DNA of 64,000 bases from NCBI GenBank assembly GCA_963733065.1, contig CAVTBT010000006.1, positions 62,001 through 126,000 on the forward strand. Direction: 5' to 3'. A program made the position numbers and the translations under genes. Position 1 is the stretch's first letter. Each line of letters starts with the position of its first letter. The notes under the pieces are model-generated. The model ran no database searches and was not told the DNA's origin. It saw only the letters and a program-made list of their open reading frames with translations. The DNA comes from CAVTBT01 sp963733065. Its GTDB lineage: Bacteria; Actinomycetota; Thermoleophilia; Gaiellales; Gaiellaceae. Shown piece by piece: positions 36,435-44,434 of the stretch.

Positions 36435-36465
36435 GAACTGTAGTTCAACATTCTGAACGAATCAA
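36435..36465. promoter_or_regulatory. Divergent catabolic operator/promoter: two palindromes within TTGATT-17-TACAGT
   Basis: Minus-strand promoter TTGATT (36465-36460), 17-base spacer, TACAGT (36442-36437). GTTCA-ACATTC-TGAAC (36443-36458) fills the spacer and GAACT-GT-AGTTC (36435-36446) covers the -10. They lie between the leftward binding-protein operon and the rightward amidohydrolase-IclR operon, and suit an IclR-type dimer. Confidence 0.7.
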
Positions 36466-36478
36466 GGAGACGCGCAGC

Positions 36479-37524
36479 GTGGCTCGGATCCCCAAGATCG
36501 ACCTCGAGTCGCACTTCTTCACGCCGCAGTACGTGGAGCTGATGGACGGCCGCTCGACGCCGCCGAAGTTCGAGGTCACGGAGGAGAACGTGCGGGTGTG
36601 GCTCGAGCCGTCGCTGCCCGACGTCGTGCTGACGCACAGCCACCAACTGCGCGAGACGCTGCTCGACCTGAGCGAGGCGCGCATCGCGGCGCTCGACCGG
36701 GCGGGGATCGCGATCCAGTTCCTGAGCGTCTCGAGCCCCGGCTTCGAGCAGTTCGAGCCGGAGGTGCAGGTCGAGCACGCGCGCACGTGCGAACGACGCG
36801 CTGGCCGGCTTCGTCGCGGAGCACCCGACCCGCTTCGTCGGCCTCGCCAGCCTGCCGGTCTCCTCGCCCGGCGACGCGGCGGACGAGCTCGAGCGCTGCA
36901 TCACCGAGCTCGGCTTCAAGGGCGGCAACATCCACTCGCACATCGGCGACACGTATCTCGACGACGCCCGGTACTTCCCGATCCTCGAGCGCGCGGCCAC
37001 GCTCAAGGTGCCGATCAACCTGCACCCGACGCTGCCGCACGGGAACATGCTCGCGCCCTACCTGGGCTACGGCTGGGCGATGCCCGGGCCGGGACTCGGT
37101 TTCGGCCACGAGACCGCGGTGCACGCGATGCGGATCATCTACTCGGGGGCGTTCGACAAGCTGCCCGACCTCGAGATCATCCTCGGGCACTTCGGCGAGG
37201 GCCTCATGCACTGGCTCTACCGCGTGGACTTCGACTTCAACAAGCCGTGGATGGCGAAGTCGCACCGGGCGAAGATCGAGACGCAAGCCGAGCGACTACC
37301 TCCGCTCGAACTTCTGGTACACGTGCAGCGGCAACTGGCTGGACTCTGCACTGCTGGCCACGATCCACGAGGTCGGCGTCGACCGCGTCATGTTCGCGAG
37401 CGACTATCCCTGGGAGCAGATCGAGGACGGAGCCGACTTCATCGAGGCGGCGCCCGTCGGCGACGACGACCGAAGGAAGATTTGCCATGGCAACGCGGAG
37501 CGACTCTTCGGCCTCAGCGTCTAG
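36479..37524 (+). CDS. Amidohydrolase-2 family metal-dependent hydrolase/decarboxylase (two frameshifts)
   Basis: Relatives include ACMSD and gamma-resorcylate decarboxylase. GTG 36479 follows AAGGAG by nine bases. Segments: KIDLESHFFTPQYVELM, AALDRAGIAIQFLSVSSPG, SLPVSSPGDAADELER, PINLHPTLPHGNM, ILGHFGEGLMHWLYRVD and MFASDYPWEQIEDG (terminal metal Asp). Single inserted bases near 36790 (ACGTGCG) and 37284 (ACGCAAG) break the frame. About 348 residues corrected. The last 38 bases overlap the regulator gene. Decarboxylation or ring-derived C-C/C-N hydrolysis is a guess from family and neighbours. Confidence 0.78.
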
Positions 37525-38324
37525 GGCACGGGGCGAGTCCGAGAACCGGTCGGCCTCGCGCGTGCTCGACGTCCTCGACCTGTTCCTCGAGGACGGCTCG
37601 TCCTACACACTGAAAGAGGTGAGCGAGCGGCTCGCGATCCCGAAGAGCACGGCACACGGCATCGTCCACGCGATGCGCAGGCACGGATACCTGACGGTCG
37701 ATCCGGCGACGAACGGCTACACGATCAGCCTCCACTTCGTCGGGCGCACGAGGGCGACACCCGCGATCGAGGTCCTACGGCAACCTGCACGGCGGCACCT
37801 GACGCGACTCGCGTCGACGCTCGGGGAGACTGCGAAGCTCATCGCCTACGAGGGCCGGACCAGCGTGGCGATCGACTTCGTGGACGGCGTAGGTCCGCTG
37901 AAGTACGCGGTCAGGCTCGGGCAGCGCTGGCCCTTGCACGCGACCGGCGGAGGCAAGCTCTACCTCGCGCAGTACGACGACGAGACGGTGCGAGAGATGC
38001 TCGCGGAGACGGGGCTGGAGCCGCGTCACGCCGGAGACGATCGTCGACCCCGACGCCCTCCTCGCCGAGCTCGCCGAGGTGCGGCGCAACGGCTGGGCAC
38101 GCCAGCGTGAAGAGATCCACGAGGGCATCTCGGGCTTCGCTGCGCCCGTGCGCGACGCGACCGATCGCCTGCTGGCGGCGCTCGTCGTGATGGGTCCGAC
38201 GGGACGCATCGACGCGAACGCGCACGCGATCGTGGCGTTGCTCGTGTCCGAGGCACAGGCTCTGAGCGTCGAGGCCGGCGCACTCGATCCCGAGGTCAAC
38301 GCAGGCGACCTCGACGGCGCGTGA
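37487..38324 (+). CDS. IclR-family transcriptional regulator (frameshifted)
   Basis: About 279 residues corrected. N-terminal winged helix: SASRVLDVLDLFLEDG, TLKEVSERLAIPKSTAHGIV and MRRHGYLTVDPATNGYTI. The C-terminal effector domain has FVDGVGPLKYAVRLGQRWPLHATGGGKL and, after a shift near 38033 (one extra C), TIVDPDALLAELAEVRRNGWA and GPTGRID. ATG 37487 has GAAGGAAG upstream. Encoded within the operon it likely controls, presumably at the palindromes at 36435-36458, with a pathway metabolite as effector. Confidence 0.85.
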
Positions 38325-39142
38325 GCGCGGCCGACACAACGGCCGCAGGGGACGGGCTGAGCATGCGGTCGCGCGGCCGGTACGGCTCCGTCGTGTTGCG
38401 GGTGGTGCTTCCCACCCTCACCTTCGTGGCCCTGATCGGCCTGTGGTGGCTGGCGACCGTCGTCTTCGACTGGCCGTCGTACCTCGTGCCCACGCCGCTC
38501 GAGGTCTGGAACGAGATCGTCGACCAGTGGAGCTTCCTGATGAGCAACTTCAGGACGACGCTCGGCGAGGCGCTCGTCGGCTTCGCGCTGGCGATTGCGA
38601 TCGCCGTGCCGTTCGCCGTCGCGATCACCTACTCGCGCGTGCTCGAGCTGACGATCTATCCGGCGCTGGTCGCGCTGAACGCCGTCCCGAAGATCGCGAT
38701 CGCGCCGCTGCTCGTGATCTGGATGGGCTTCGGGCTCGGCCCGAAGGTCGTGATGGTCGTCTTGATCTCCTTCTTCCCGATCGTCATCAGCACGACGGCC
38801 GGCCTCAAGTCGACGCCGGCCGAGGTCGTCGAGCTCTCGCGCTCGCTGTCCTCGTCTCCGCTGCAGGAGTTCGTCCGGTTCCGGTTCCCCTGGTCGCTCC
38901 CGTACGTGTTCGTGGGGCTCAAGGTCGCCATCACGCTGGCCGTGATCGGCGCCGTGGTGGGCGAGTTCGTCGGAGCCACCAAGGGTCTCGGGTACGTCAT
39001 CGTCGCGTCCGGGCAGAACGCGAACACCACGCTCGCCTTCGCCGCGATCGTCCTGCTCTCGGTCATGAGCGTGCTCCTCTTCTACGCGATCGTTCTCGTG
39101 CAGCGCCTCGTCGTCCCGTGGTCGTTGGAGCCGCCGCGATGA
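38321..39142 (+). CDS. ABC transporter permease, SsuC/TauC-type
   Basis: 273 residues, about six membrane helices starting VVLPTLTFVALIGLWWLA. The cytoplasmic EAA-like loop is SLSSSPLQEFVRFRFPWSLP near residue 183, which contacts the ATPase; the usual leading E-A-A is not clearly present here. Family imports sulfonates, nitrate, cyanate or pyrimidines with NMT1/SsuA-like binding proteins, matching the divergent gene. GTG 38321 overlaps the iclR stop and its stop overlaps the ATPase ATG. Unlike its neighbours, it reads without frameshifts. Confidence 0.9.
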   Translation: MSAADTTAAGDGLSMRSRGRYGSVVLRVVLPTLTFVALIGLWWLATVVFDWPSYLVPTPLEVWNEIVDQWSFLMSNFRTTLGEALVGFALAIAIAVPFAVAITYSRVLELTIYPALVALNAVPKIAIAPLLVIWMGFGLGPKVVMVVLISFFPIVISTTAGLKSTPAEVVELSRSLSSSPLQEFVRFRFPWSLPYVFVGLKVAITLAVIGAVVGEFVGATKGLGYVIVASGQNANTTLAFAAIVLLSVMSVLLFYAIVLVQRLVVPWSLEPPR

Positions 39143-39939
39143 CCGCGATCCAGCTGAAGGGCATCTCGCACGTCTTCGACACGCGGAAGACGCGACTCCA
39201 CGCTCTCGACGGCATCGATGTCGAGATCGGCGACAACGAGTTCGTCACGCTGGTCGGTCGGTCGGGGTGTGGGAAATCGACGCTCCTCCGGATCATCGCC
39301 GGCCTTCTGAGGCCGACGGCAGGCGAAGTCCGGGTCGGTGGGGAACCGGTCCGCGGCCCCCGCCGGGAGGTCTCGTTCATGTTCCAGCGCTCGGCGCTGC
39401 TCCCGTGGCGCACCGTGCTCGAAAACGTCATGTTGCCCGTCCAGATCCTCCGACTCGATCGTCGCGCACACCGCGCGCGGGCGGAGGAGTTGCTCGCGCT
39501 CACGGGATTGGAAGGCTTCGAGGATCGCCGGCCCGACGAGCTCTCCGGGGGGATGCAGCAGCGCGTGTCCCTCTGTCGCGCGCTCGTGCACAATCCGTCG
39601 GTCCTCTTGATGGACGAGCCGTTCGCGGCGCTCGACGCCCTGACCAGGGAGGAGCTGAGTCTCGAGCTGCAGCGCATCTGGAGCGAGGACAAGAAGACGA
39701 TCGTGTTCGTCACGCACTCGATCCAGGAGGCGACCCTCCTTGCCGACCGGATCGTCGTGATGAGCCCGCGACCAGGCCGGCTCGCCCGCACCCTCGAAGT
39801 GAAGGCGCCGCGACCCCGCTCCTTGGGTCTCACCGCCCACAGCGCCGAACTCGACCACGTCAACGCGGAGCTCCACGAGCTGCTCTTCGACCGCCACATG
39901 CAGCCGCAGACGGTGGGATCGGCCCCGGCGGGCTCGTGA
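39139..39939 (+). CDS. ABC transporter ATPase, SsuB/TauB-type
   Basis: 266 residues. Walker A GRSGCGKSTLL near residue 40, Q-loop FMFQRSALLPWRTVLENV near 81, signature LSGGMQQRVSLCRAL near 135, Walker B VLLMDEPFAALDALT near 155 and H-loop VTHSIQEAT near 190. Drives import with the adjacent permease and the binding protein encoded across the divergent promoter. Its GTG/TGA overlaps tie it to the hydratase gene downstream. Confidence 0.93.
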   Translation: MTAIQLKGISHVFDTRKTRLHALDGIDVEIGDNEFVTLVGRSGCGKSTLLRIIAGLLRPTAGEVRVGGEPVRGPRREVSFMFQRSALLPWRTVLENVMLPVQILRLDRRAHRARAEELLALTGLEGFEDRRPDELSGGMQQRVSLCRALVHNPSVLLMDEPFAALDALTREELSLELQRIWSEDKKTIVFVTHSIQEATLLADRIVVMSPRPGRLARTLEVKAPRPRSLGLTAHSAELDHVNAELHELLFDRHMQPQTVGSAPAGS

Positions 39940-40370
39940 CCGATCCGCGCGGGCTCGTCGGGCAGCGGCTCGGCCCGACCGAGTGGGTCGAGGTCGCTCA
40001 GGACCGGATCGACGCGTTCGCCGAGGCGACGGACGATCACCAGTGGATCCACGTCGACCCGAAGCGCGCCGCGGACGGCCCGTTCGGCGCGACGATCGCG
40101 CACGGCTACTTGACGCTCTCGCTGCTGCCATCGTTCGCGTACCGCCTCCTGCCGTTCGGAGACGCGCGGCTGACGATCAACTACGGGCTGAACCGCGTCC
40201 GGTTTCCGGCGCCGGTGCCGGTCGGGTCGAGGGTGCGCGCCGCGTTCCGCGTCGTCGACGTCTCCGAGGTCGACGGCGGCTACCAGGTCACCGCCGAGGC
40301 GACCGTGGAGCGCGAGGGCGGTGACAAGCCCGTGTGCGTGGCCGAGACCGTCTATCGCGTCCTCGTCTGA
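39936..40370 (+). CDS. MaoC-type (R)-specific enoyl-CoA hydratase
   Basis: 144 residues, one hotdog domain. The hydratase-2 motif is ATDDHQWIHVDPKRAADGPFGATIAHGYLTL near residue 29, with catalytic Asp and His in the D-x(4)-H pattern. Last gene of the rightward catabolic operon, so the pathway probably passes through CoA thioesters. A strong hairpin follows 8 bases after the stop. Confidence 0.88.
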   Translation: MTDPRGLVGQRLGPTEWVEVAQDRIDAFAEATDDHQWIHVDPKRAADGPFGATIAHGYLTLSLLPSFAYRLLPFGDARLTINYGLNRVRFPAPVPVGSRVRAAFRVVDVSEVDGGYQVTAEATVEREGGDKPVCVAETVYRVLV

Positions 40371-40377
40371 GCAAACG

Positions 40378-40407
40378 ACGAGGGGCGCGGTCTCCCGCGC
40401 CCCTCGT
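40378..40407. terminator. Bidirectional hairpin terminator
   Basis: Perfect 13-bp stem ACGAGGGGCGCGG / CCGCGCCCCTCGT with a TCTC loop, between the convergent maoC and pilin genes. No U-tract on either side, so termination may be intrinsic-weak or Rho-assisted. Confidence 0.7.
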
Positions 40408-40442
40408 ATCGCCTGTCGAGGCGTCGTGCTAGACGAGCTCGA

Positions 40443-40829
40443 TCAGCAGGTGTTGCTGGGCTCGCCGCCGCCGGGACCGGTGTAGGTCGCGGTGCACGTA
40501 CCCTTCGTGAACGTCAGGGTGTACGTCGTCGCCGTGGCGCTGACGCCGAGGCCCGACGGGATGCCCTGGTCGATCGACCGCAGCGAAGCCAGGCTCATGC
40601 CGGTATAGCTGCCGTTGTCCGAGTAGAACGCCTCGGCCGCCGGAATCGCGGCACGCACGTTCGAGCTCGAAGCCTGCTTCTCAGCGCGCTTCTTGAAACC
40701 GAGGTACGACGGGACAGCGATCGCCAGCAGAATGCCGATGATCACCAGCACGACGAGGAGCTCGATGAGCGTGAAACCGCCCTGCTCCTTCGCCAGCCGC
40801 CGCTCCTGCAGCTTGGTCAGCCACATCAT
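40443..40829 (-). CDS. Type IV pilin (PilA-like prepilin)
   Basis: 128 residues. Leader MMWLTKLQERRLAKEQGG, cleaved before FTLIELLVVLVIIGILLAIA (Phe+1, Glu+5), then YLGFKKRAEKQASSSNVRAA. The short globular domain ends TYTGPGGGEPSNTC with a C-terminal cysteine that may pair with the cysteine of TKGTCTATY. AAGGAG lies eight bases before the ATG. Likely the major pilin for the minor-pilin operon at 15.4-18.6 kb, although the two loci are far apart here. Confidence 0.9.
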   Translation of the reverse strand: MMWLTKLQERRLAKEQGGFTLIELLVVLVIIGILLAIAVPSYLGFKKRAEKQASSSNVRAAIPAAEAFYSDNGSYTGMSLASLRSIDQGIPSGLGVSATATTYTLTFTKGTCTATYTGPGGGEPSNTC

Positions 40830-41115
40830 TCGTGAGACTCCTTACCGAGAGGACGAGAACGACTCAACGCTGCTTCTATCGGCGTCGTGGGCTTCGCGGC
40901 CGCAGACTCGAATGGGTGATTTCAGAGGGAGGGCGAGTCACCCGGAATGGGGGATCGGCTCCGCTCAAGCACAGGGTGAGGCGGCCGATAACCCGTTCGG
41001 GTGAGCCGGGCACGGTAGGCCCTTCCCGAAGGGGTCAACGGGAGCCAACCGACACTCGCTCGCGTGCCCGGCTCACTCGCTCACGGTCGTCGGCAGCCGC
41101 GTCTCGCGGCCGGCG
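40830..41115. other. Intergenic region upstream of the pilin gene, 14-bp inverted repeat
   Basis: No coding signal. GTGAGCCGGGCACG (41001-41014) and CGTGCCCGGCTCAC (41063-41076) are perfect inverted repeats 48 bases apart, enclosing a second hairpin CCCTT-CCCG-AAGGG (41020-41033). It may end the leftward beta-helix transcript. The motif TCACCCGGAATGGGGG at 40938 resembles one upstream of the minor-pilin operon. Confidence 0.5.
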
Positions 41116-41388
41116 CTACTCGCAGCCCCAGCCGTCCGCGTCGCCGTCGAGCCGGTGCGGATCGCCGCCGACGACGCGAACGGGTGCGATGCCGAGCGCC
41201 CGAACGTCGGCGCAGTCGACGTCCGGCGGGTAGGGCGGTACGCAGCCGCCGGCGTAGTTCGAGTCGCAGTCGCCGTGCGCGGTCGGCGGGGCCGCCGGTG
41301 CGGCGGCGCCTCCGGTGGCGACCGCTCGCCCCGGATCGAGTGGGGTGGACGGGCATGCCTTCCCGCCGGAGGTCCGGTGCGAGCGGCG
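41116..41388 (-). other. Excalibur calcium-binding domain in frame after the beta-helix UGA
   Basis: Directly after the beta-helix stop the same frame stays open for 90 codons: a Pro/Ala-rich linker, then the Excalibur pattern GDCDSNYAGGC, DVDCADVRALG, VVGGDPHRLDGDADGWGCE, ending TAG. The DxDxDG calcium loop and paired cysteines are intact. There is no ATG, GTG or TTG in this frame before the domain, so it can be made only by reading through UGA (context UGA-C) or if the stop is a sequence error. Excalibur domains usually cap extracellular actinobacterial proteins. Confidence 0.7.
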
Positions 41389-42450
41389 TCAGCGCTCGTG
41401 CGCGCCGATGTCCGGTCCGGCGCCCTGTGGCCGCTTGCGACCGCTGAAGTCGCGTTGGAGCGAGTACTGCGCGACGGCCTTGTCGCGGGCCGGGCTCGAC
41501 GGCAGGAGCCGGTAGTTGTGGGAGCCTCTGCTGACGAACTGCGGATTCGCGATCCGGTTCGGCCGCACGTCCAGCCCGGCGGCGTACTCGCCGACCGGCC
41601 GGTCACCCGCGACGTTGCCGAAGATGACGTTGTTGCGGACGACGTTGCCCGAGCCCGTCGGCCCGTCCCAGGAGCTGCGGACGCCCAGCTCGCCGTTGAA
41701 GGCGCTGATGTTGTTGACGATCAGGTTCCGGTCGGAGGAGGCGTCCTTGTCGCCCGCGACGATGACGCCCGAGCGCCCGCTCCCGGTGACGGTGTTCTGC
41801 GTGACGAGCACGCCGTCCGCGTCCGGGTAGAGATGGATGCCGAAGCCGGCGTTCCGCTCGATCACGTTGTTGCCGATGATGCCGCCCGCGCCCTGGGCCC
41901 AGTAGATCGCGTGGTCGTGGAAATCGTCCTTGCCGTTGTCGTGGATCCAGTTGCGGAACAGCCGGACGTCCCGGCTCGGCGCGCCGTCGTCGCCGACGAA
42001 CACTCCCGAGCCGACGGCGTTGCGGATCTCGCACGCGCTGATCTCGACGTCCTTGGCGCCCGCCACGTACAGCGCCGAGTCGTACGCACCGGAGCCGGCG
42101 CCGTCGAGCACGAGCCCCGAGACTCGAACGTGGTCGGCGATCACCTTCAGCCGGCCGGCGATCACGGGTCGCTCCCCGGCGTGCGCGACGATCTGCACCG
42201 GCGACGACGCCGTTCCGCCGCGGGCAACCTCGAGGCGCTCTGCGTAGGTTCCCGCGCGCAGCACGAGCCGGCGGCCCGGCTGCAACGACGCGAGACCGCG
42301 CCTGACCGTGCGCCACGGACGCTGGAGCGTGCCGGGGCCGCTGTCGCTGCCGCTCGGCGAGACGTAGAAGCTCCGACTCGGCGCCGCCGCCGATCCGCTG
42401 CCGGCGATCGCTCCCGACAGGCCAAGCGCCAGCAGGCACGCGAGGAGCAC
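41389..42450 (-). CDS. Secreted right-handed parallel beta-helix protein
   Basis: 353 residues. GTG 42450 gives a signal peptide LLACLLALGLSGAIAGSGSAAA, though without the usual basic n-region. FYVSPSGSDSGPGTLQRPW and AGTYAERLEV are typical of pectate-lyase-like/DUF1565 beta-helices, followed by coils such as SGLVLDGAGSGAYDSALYVA, NNVIERNAGFGIHLY, TQNTVTGSGRSGVIV and NNVIFGNVAG. No catalytic site identified. The stop is UGA; an in-frame linker and Excalibur domain follow it. Likely a polysaccharide-binding or -cleaving cell-surface protein. Confidence 0.85.
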   Translation of the reverse strand: MLLACLLALGLSGAIAGSGSAAAPSRSFYVSPSGSDSGPGTLQRPWRTVRRGLASLQPGRRLVLRAGTYAERLEVARGGTASSPVQIVAHAGERPVIAGRLKVIADHVRVSGLVLDGAGSGAYDSALYVAGAKDVEISACEIRNAVGSGVFVGDDGAPSRDVRLFRNWIHDNGKDDFHDHAIYWAQGAGGIIGNNVIERNAGFGIHLYPDADGVLVTQNTVTGSGRSGVIVAGDKDASSDRNLIVNNISAFNGELGVRSSWDGPTGSGNVVRNNVIFGNVAGDRPVGEYAAGLDVRPNRIANPQFVSRGSHNYRLLPSSPARDKAVAQYSLQRDFSGRKRPQGAGPDIGAHER

Positions 42451-42556
42451 GGGGCCAAGGATGCCGTGGACGAGTCATCTGCAGACAAGGTATCGGCATC
42501 GACGCCGAATGGCCCGCTAGCGCCCCGGGCCCAATTCCGGCCTCTGCAGTGGGACA

Positions 42557-42811
42557 ATGGACAGCGTGAACGTCGGCGTCAGCTGCACGCGTTGCGAGAC
42601 ACTCGTCGTCGTCATGCCGCCGGAGACCTCCAAAGACCTCGCCGACGGGCTCGGGCCGGACGGCGAGCTCGAGTTCACGGCGCACATCGCCTCAGGCGAG
42701 ACGCGGACCGGCAACCGCCTCGCCGTCGCGGACGTCAATCGCCGCTTCAGATGCCCGGCCTGCGGGACGATTGGCCAGCTTCCGCCGTCGGAGGAGCGCC
42801 CGATCGACTGA
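42557..42811 (+). CDS. Small zinc-ribbon-like protein
   Basis: 84 residues with two CxxC pairs, SCTRCETL near residue 10 and FRCPACGTIGQ near 66, forming a probable zinc ribbon around a short beta domain. ATG 42557 gives MDSVNVGVSC; GTG 42566 is an alternative, as GACAAT lies seven bases before it, a near-match to the leaderless pattern. Convergent with the hydrolase gene. Function unknown. Confidence 0.6.
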   Translation: MDSVNVGVSCTRCETLVVVMPPETSKDLADGLGPDGELEFTAHIASGETRTGNRLAVADVNRRFRCPACGTIGQLPPSEERPID

Positions 42812-42820
42812 CGCGCTAGG

Positions 42821-43462
42821 TCACGCAGTTCCGGCCGCGTAGGCGACGAGTCGGCCGGCGAGCTCACGCGGTCGGCTGAGTGAGATGTAGTGGCCGCCGT
42901 CCATCTCGTCGGCGTCGATGTCGAGACGCTCGCGGGCGTGGCGACGCGCCCACGCCGCCGGGAACATGCGGTCGTCGCGGCACAACAGATACCTCGTCGG
43001 CACGTCCGGCCAGGACTCGAGAGGCCATGACTCTCGCAGCGCCCGCGAGGACTCGTCTCGTTCTCGCAGCCTCGCTTCGGCTGCGAGCTGGGGAGGGACG
43101 TCGTGGTAGAAGACGTCGTCGTAGCCGCTCTCCTCGTAGCCGGTGTTCGTCCACCAGTCCGCGAAGAGCTCCCCGGGCGACGGGATCATCGCCGCGACGA
43201 GGACGAGCAGGTCGACCGGGATGCGGACGCACACGAGCGGCGCGGTAAAGCCGCCGAGCGAGTGGCCCACGACCACGACATCGCCGCGGTCGCCGACAGC
43301 TTGGACGACGGCGTCGGCGTACTCCCGCCAGCCGGCCGACTCGTCGTCGCTCGGGAGATCGACGGCGACCGGGTCGTGCCCGAGCTTGCGCAGCTCCGGC
43401 GCGACCAGGTGCCAGTCCCAGGCGCTCCCGCCGCCGCCGTGGATGAGCGCGAACGTCGCCAC
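42821..43462 (-). CDS. Alpha/beta hydrolase (methylesterase/hydroxynitrile lyase-like)
   Basis: 213 residues. Oxyanion HGGGGSAWDWHLV near residue 9, nucleophile VVVGHSLGGFTAPL near 76, catalytic Asp likely in YLLCRDDRMFP and His in DEMDGGHYISLSRP near the end. This spacing fits the small-molecule methylesterase/hydroxynitrile-lyase branch. GTG 43462 was chosen for the leaderless -10 and because it starts VATFALIHGGG; no substrate can be named. Confidence 0.85.
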   Translation of the reverse strand: MATFALIHGGGGSAWDWHLVAPELRKLGHDPVAVDLPSDDESAGWREYADAVVQAVGDRGDVVVVGHSLGGFTAPLVCVRIPVDLLVLVAAMIPSPGELFADWWTNTGYEESGYDDVFYHDVPPQLAAEARLRERDESSRALRESWPLESWPDVPTRYLLCRDDRMFPAAWARRHARERLDIDADEMDGGHYISLSRPRELAGRLVAYAAGTA

Positions 43463-43475
43463 CCACGCGAGGTTA
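43460..43475 (-). promoter_or_regulatory. Leaderless promoter -10 of the alpha/beta hydrolase gene
   Basis: TAACCT (43475-43470 on the minus strand), seven bases, GTG. Confidence 0.6.
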
Positions 43476-43556
43476 GCCCGCGGCACATCGCGCCGCCCAC
43501 CGCAGGCGCCGCGTGCGCCCGGGCGAAACGCCTGACAACCCGAGCGTTCAGGAACG

Positions 43557-44306
43557 TCAGGCCTCTTGGGCTTGGACTGCCGGCTTTTCCCAGACAGAGA
43601 CGTGTGTAGGACTGTCGCCGGTGAATGGCTCCTTCTTCCAACCGCTCCAGCGCTCACGCAGCGTCATCCCCGCGAGCTGCGCCATGAGGTCGAGCTCCGC
43701 CGGCCACACGTATCGAAACGGTGGCGAGAAGACCTCGACCTTGCCGTCCTCGATCCAGTAGTGATGCGACACCAGGCCCTGCCGAACAACGTCGTACTCG
43801 TCGAAGCCGAGATGCGTCGGCCCCACGTCGAACGGCTGGAATGACTCACCGGGCGGAAGGCGCTGCAGTCGCGGCACGAGTACCTCGATGACAAAGCAAC
43901 CGTTCGGCTCGAGATGCGCTGCGGCGTTGCGAAAGCACTGCACCTGCTCGTCCTGCGTCGTCAGGTTCATGATCGTGTTCGCGACGAGGTAGACGACCGC
44001 GAATGTCCCCTGAACTGTCGTCGAGGCGAAGTCCCCGATGGTCACGGCAACCTGCTCCGCACCCGGCTTCGCACGCAACCGTGCGACCATCGCCTCCGAA
44101 AGATCGATCCCGTGCACGCGCACACCGCGCTCCGCAAGCGGCAAGGCGATCCGCCCGGTGCCGACGCCTAGCTCAAGCGCTGCACCGCCGCGAGCAAGAT
44201 CCACAAGAAAGGCGACGATAGGGTCAACGACGTCCGGGGTGGCCTTGTGGGCGTACCGCTCGTCAAAGCGCTCGGCCACGTGCTCACCGAAGTAGTCCTC
44301 GGGCAC
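43557..44306 (-). CDS. Class I SAM-dependent methyltransferase
   Basis: 249 residues. SAM-binding motif I is ALELGVGTGRIALPLAERG near residue 42, followed by VHGIDLSEAMVARLRAKPG and AVVYLVANTIMNL. The C-terminal beta sheet is SHHYWIEDGKVEVFSPPFRY. Resembles small-molecule methyltransferases with a short insertion. Codon use is a little less GC-rich than in the dcw genes, as in the following gene-poor stretch, which hints at acquired DNA. Confidence 0.85.
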   Translation of the reverse strand: MPEDYFGEHVAERFDERYAHKATPDVVDPIVAFLVDLARGGAALELGVGTGRIALPLAERGVRVHGIDLSEAMVARLRAKPGAEQVAVTIGDFASTTVQGTFAVVYLVANTIMNLTTQDEQVQCFRNAAAHLEPNGCFVIEVLVPRLQRLPPGESFQPFDVGPTHLGFDEYDVVRQGLVSHHYWIEDGKVEVFSPPFRYVWPAELDLMAQLAGMTLRERWSGWKKEPFTGDSPTHVSVWEKPAVQAQEA

Positions 44307-44434
44307 GCGTGCACTTTCTCAAACCCCGCGAGGTGCCTGGGCGTCCGTTCGCGAATGTCACCCGAAGCTAGCCCGGCAAGCGTTTCGGGCGATGCTCAAC
44401 ATTCGGGCGGTGGTTCGCGAGAAGGCGCTAGCGG

